DNA from: Acidobacteriota bacterium
Lineage (GTDB): Bacteria; Acidobacteriota; Blastocatellia; UBA7656
Direction of reading: 5' to 3'
DNA length: 64,000 nucleotides
Assembly: GCA_040754075.1 (NCBI GenBank)
Contig: JBFMDH010000016.1
Span: forward strand, 1 to 64,000
The number at the start of each line of letters is the position of its first letter. The first letter of the stretch is position 1. This document shows, in pieces, positions 62,451 to 64,000 of the stretch. The notes beneath the pieces are model-generated. The model made no database searches and was not told the origin of the DNA. It saw nothing but the letters and a program-made list of their open reading frames with translations. The position numbers and the translations under genes are program-made.

Positions 62451-62589
62451 TCGAGAAGCGCATTTTCACTTTTGAGAAAGGGAAATTGACTTCAAGGGTT
62501 ACTGCCTGAGTCCGTAAATTTCATTAAGGTCGCCTCCGCATTAAACAAAACCTGTCGCCAAATTTGTATAAACTTGAGAAACTCAATCT

Positions 62590-63810
62590 ATGCCGTGGGC
62601 ACTCAGAATGACATTGATGCTGACTCTCGTGGGGTCGGTTTTACATTTCTATGTTTGGCGTAAAATCGCCAATTCAACTGCTGAATTAAGCGGTTGGCAA
62701 AAAAAGCGTGTGGGGTGGATGGTGGCGCTCGTTGCCCTCTGGTGCATTGCCTATCCGGTGCTGGGGGCAATCGGTTATTCGTTCAAATTCACCAATCTTC
62801 TGGGATTGATTCAAAGACCGGGCGGCTGGACGAATATCCTGTTGATTTATCCTTTCTGGCTGGGATTGATTTTCGCTGCGCAACTGGCAATGGGATTTTT
62901 GCTTATTGATTTTGCCGACCTGTTCCTTTCGCGTATCGATTCCTACCGAAAGTCCTGGATGAAGTATCGTGTGTGGTTGGCGCTTGGACTAAGCTGTATA
63001 GTGATCGTTTATGTTGTCGTTCGAGTGTATCGCGATACCTGGACGGTTCGCACACGCGAGCGCATCGTCGAAATTGCCAATCTGCCTGCCGAGTTAGAAA
63101 ATTTCCGCATCATTCACATTGCCGATTTGCAAGCAGCCAATGAAACCAATGGCTCGAAATTACAAAACTATGTCGATGTGGTAAATCGCCTCAAAGGCGA
63201 TGTGATTTTCTTTAGCGGCGACGTGGTGACATCTGGAACCGAGTTTGTTGAAGCGGGGGCGCAGGCAATGGGAAAAATGACCGCAACGCATGGTATTTAT
63301 GCGGTCGTTGGCGATCATGATTTGTTTGGCGACAAAGCCCTCGTCAAAAGAAAATTGCAGGAAAACGGCATCAACGTTTTGGATAACCTCGCGGCAATTA
63401 TTCCGGTTCAGGCTTCGGCGCTTTCGATAACCGGCGTAACCAATGCCTATCGCGAGCGACCGTCGCAGGCGACGCTTGCGACCATCGAATCGCAACGGCT
63501 CAAAGGTGCAGTCAATATTTTTCTCATTCACCAACCGTCACCCGACCTGGTCGATTTCGCAAAGTCGAAAGGCTATGACCTGTTCCTTGCAGGACATACG
63601 CACGGCGGGCAAATTGTTTTTCCTCTGCCGGGTTTTTTGCTCACCGGCTCATCATTTGAAACGCCGTATGTGACGGGCTTTTACCAGGTCGATAAAATGC
63701 TGGTGAGCGTCAATAACGGATTGGGGCTGACGCTTGCGCCGATTCGCTATCACGCCCCTGCGGAAGTGACATTAATTCGACTCAAACGAGCGAACGATTC
63801 GCAAAATTAA
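62590..63810 (+). CDS. Membrane metallophosphoesterase
   Basis: 406 residues. Four N-terminal membrane segments (about 5-20, 42-62, 85-112, 125-152), then a calcineurin-like domain: FRIIHIADLQAANETNG (variant of DxH, with Gln in place of His), VIFFSGDVVTSGTEFV (GDxx), AVVGDHDLFG (GNHD variant with Asp), IFLIHQPSPDL and LFLAGHTHGGQIVFPLPGF (GHxH). Similar proteins include YkuE/LpxH-type membrane phosphodiesterases. Substrate unknown. The variant residues in the first and third motifs need caution about activity. Confidence 0.83.
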   Translation: MPWALRMTLMLTLVGSVLHFYVWRKIANSTAELSGWQKKRVGWMVALVALWCIAYPVLGAIGYSFKFTNLLGLIQRPGGWTNILLIYPFWLGLIFAAQLAMGFLLIDFADLFLSRIDSYRKSWMKYRVWLALGLSCIVIVYVVVRVYRDTWTVRTRERIVEIANLPAELENFRIIHIADLQAANETNGSKLQNYVDVVNRLKGDVIFFSGDVVTSGTEFVEAGAQAMGKMTATHGIYAVVGDHDLFGDKALVKRKLQENGINVLDNLAAIIPVQASALSITGVTNAYRERPSQATLATIESQRLKGAVNIFLIHQPSPDLVDFAKSKGYDLFLAGHTHGGQIVFPLPGFLLTGSSFETPYVTGFYQVDKMLVSVNNGLGLTLAPIRYHAPAEVTLIRLKRANDSQN

Positions 63811-63828
63811 TCGGAGGAGATTTTAGAG

Positions 63829-64000
63829 GTGAACTGGCATGCGCGGATGCTCAATGCGGATGAATTAAAACCCTATCAAAAAAGTCAAAGCGAATACGGT
63901 TTTCGTGACGATGTGGTGGCATTGATTGAACACCAGAAAGAAAACTGGTCGGCGCTCGGCGAAGGGTACGCGGCGCTTTCGCAAATTGAAACCCGCCGTA
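63829..64000 (+). CDS. 5' end of a gene for a DUF4922-like protein (partial)
   Basis: Start GTG at 63829 after GGAGGAG; the frame runs off the end at base 64000. The 57 residues are VNWHARMLNADELKPYQKSQ (Met at the start), SEYGFRDDVVALIEHQKENW and SALGEGYAALSQIETRR. The pattern LxxHQxxxWxxLxxGYxxLxxxxTR is that of DUF4922 (ATP adenylyltransferase/GalT-like) proteins. It is 18 bp after the metallophosphoesterase gene, so possibly co-transcribed. Product too incomplete to confirm. Confidence 0.45.
   Translation, partial: MNWHARMLNADELKPYQKSQSEYGFRDDVVALIEHQKENWSALGEGYAALSQIETRR

Noticed and set aside
1-64000. tRNA, rRNA or CRISPR array
   Set aside because: No T-loop motifs with acceptor stems, no rRNA signature, and no regularly spaced identical repeats were found on reading both strands.

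Overview
The window looks like part of an Acidobacteriota chromosome, most likely a Blastocatellia-like lineage. This is inferred from gene content only: a large Oar-type TonB-dependent receptor with a carboxypeptidase-regulatory domain, secreted DUF5666 and PD40 proteins, a serine/threonine kinase fused to a winged helix and to periplasmic enzyme domains, a fused E1 alpha/beta 2-oxoacid dehydrogenase, and the C-terminus of a BACON-like protein at the left edge. No rRNA, tRNA or CRISPR array was seen.

Layout. 1-8.3 kb: envelope and nutrient genes (PD40 protein, DUF4440 protein, TonB receptor, secreted cyanophycinase) and ndk. 8.5-12.6 kb: two tandem ECF sigma factors, an anti-sigma factor and secreted proteins. 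12.8-17.7 kb: a GH3 glycosidase and an M48 peptidase with a propeller-like C-terminus. 17.8-19.8 kb: a phosphate module (DUF47-pit) with a well-formed promoter and a Pho-box-like array. 20-27.4 kb: a sulfotransferase pair, leuC and leuD with a D12-class adenine methylase between them, a VOC protein, a DHH phosphoesterase and a class V aminotransferase. 28.5-32 kb: a 1164-residue fusion of winged helix, kinase, TM segment, PEGA, FGE-like domain and alpha/beta hydrolase. 32.3-40.6 kb: a seven-gene operon for RND metal efflux headed by a BlaI-type repressor and an M56 (BlaR1-like) protease. 41-45.5 kb: a radical SAM gene, then a gene-poor patch with Hsp20, DoxX, small proteins and several decayed gene remnants. 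46.3-52.2 kb: an island with a probable defence role. 53-64 kb: housekeeping and envelope genes (PBP4-like peptidase, fused E1, methyltransferase, carbonic anhydrase, glycosyltransferases, CyaY/frataxin, DUF1460, metallophosphoesterase).

The most unusual part is the island. Three plus-strand genes encode (i) a double-GHKL protein with a MORC/Hsp90-like ATPase at the N-terminus and a histidine-kinase core at the C-terminus, (ii) a diverged receiver-like protein whose start overlaps the kinase stop, and (iii) a protein I do not recognise. They converge on a C5 cytosine methylase and a Vsr endonuclease. The upstream spacer is packed with inverted repeats and ends in a terminator-like hairpin; the far side carries an IS3-type transposase remnant. 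I read this as a candidate modification-linked defence system that signals through a phosphorelay. That function is inference.

Intergenic regions carry several families of palindromic repeats: a MITE-like element whose end supplies the pit stop codon, a REP-like core in three places, a REP pair, and longer inverted repeats within operons.
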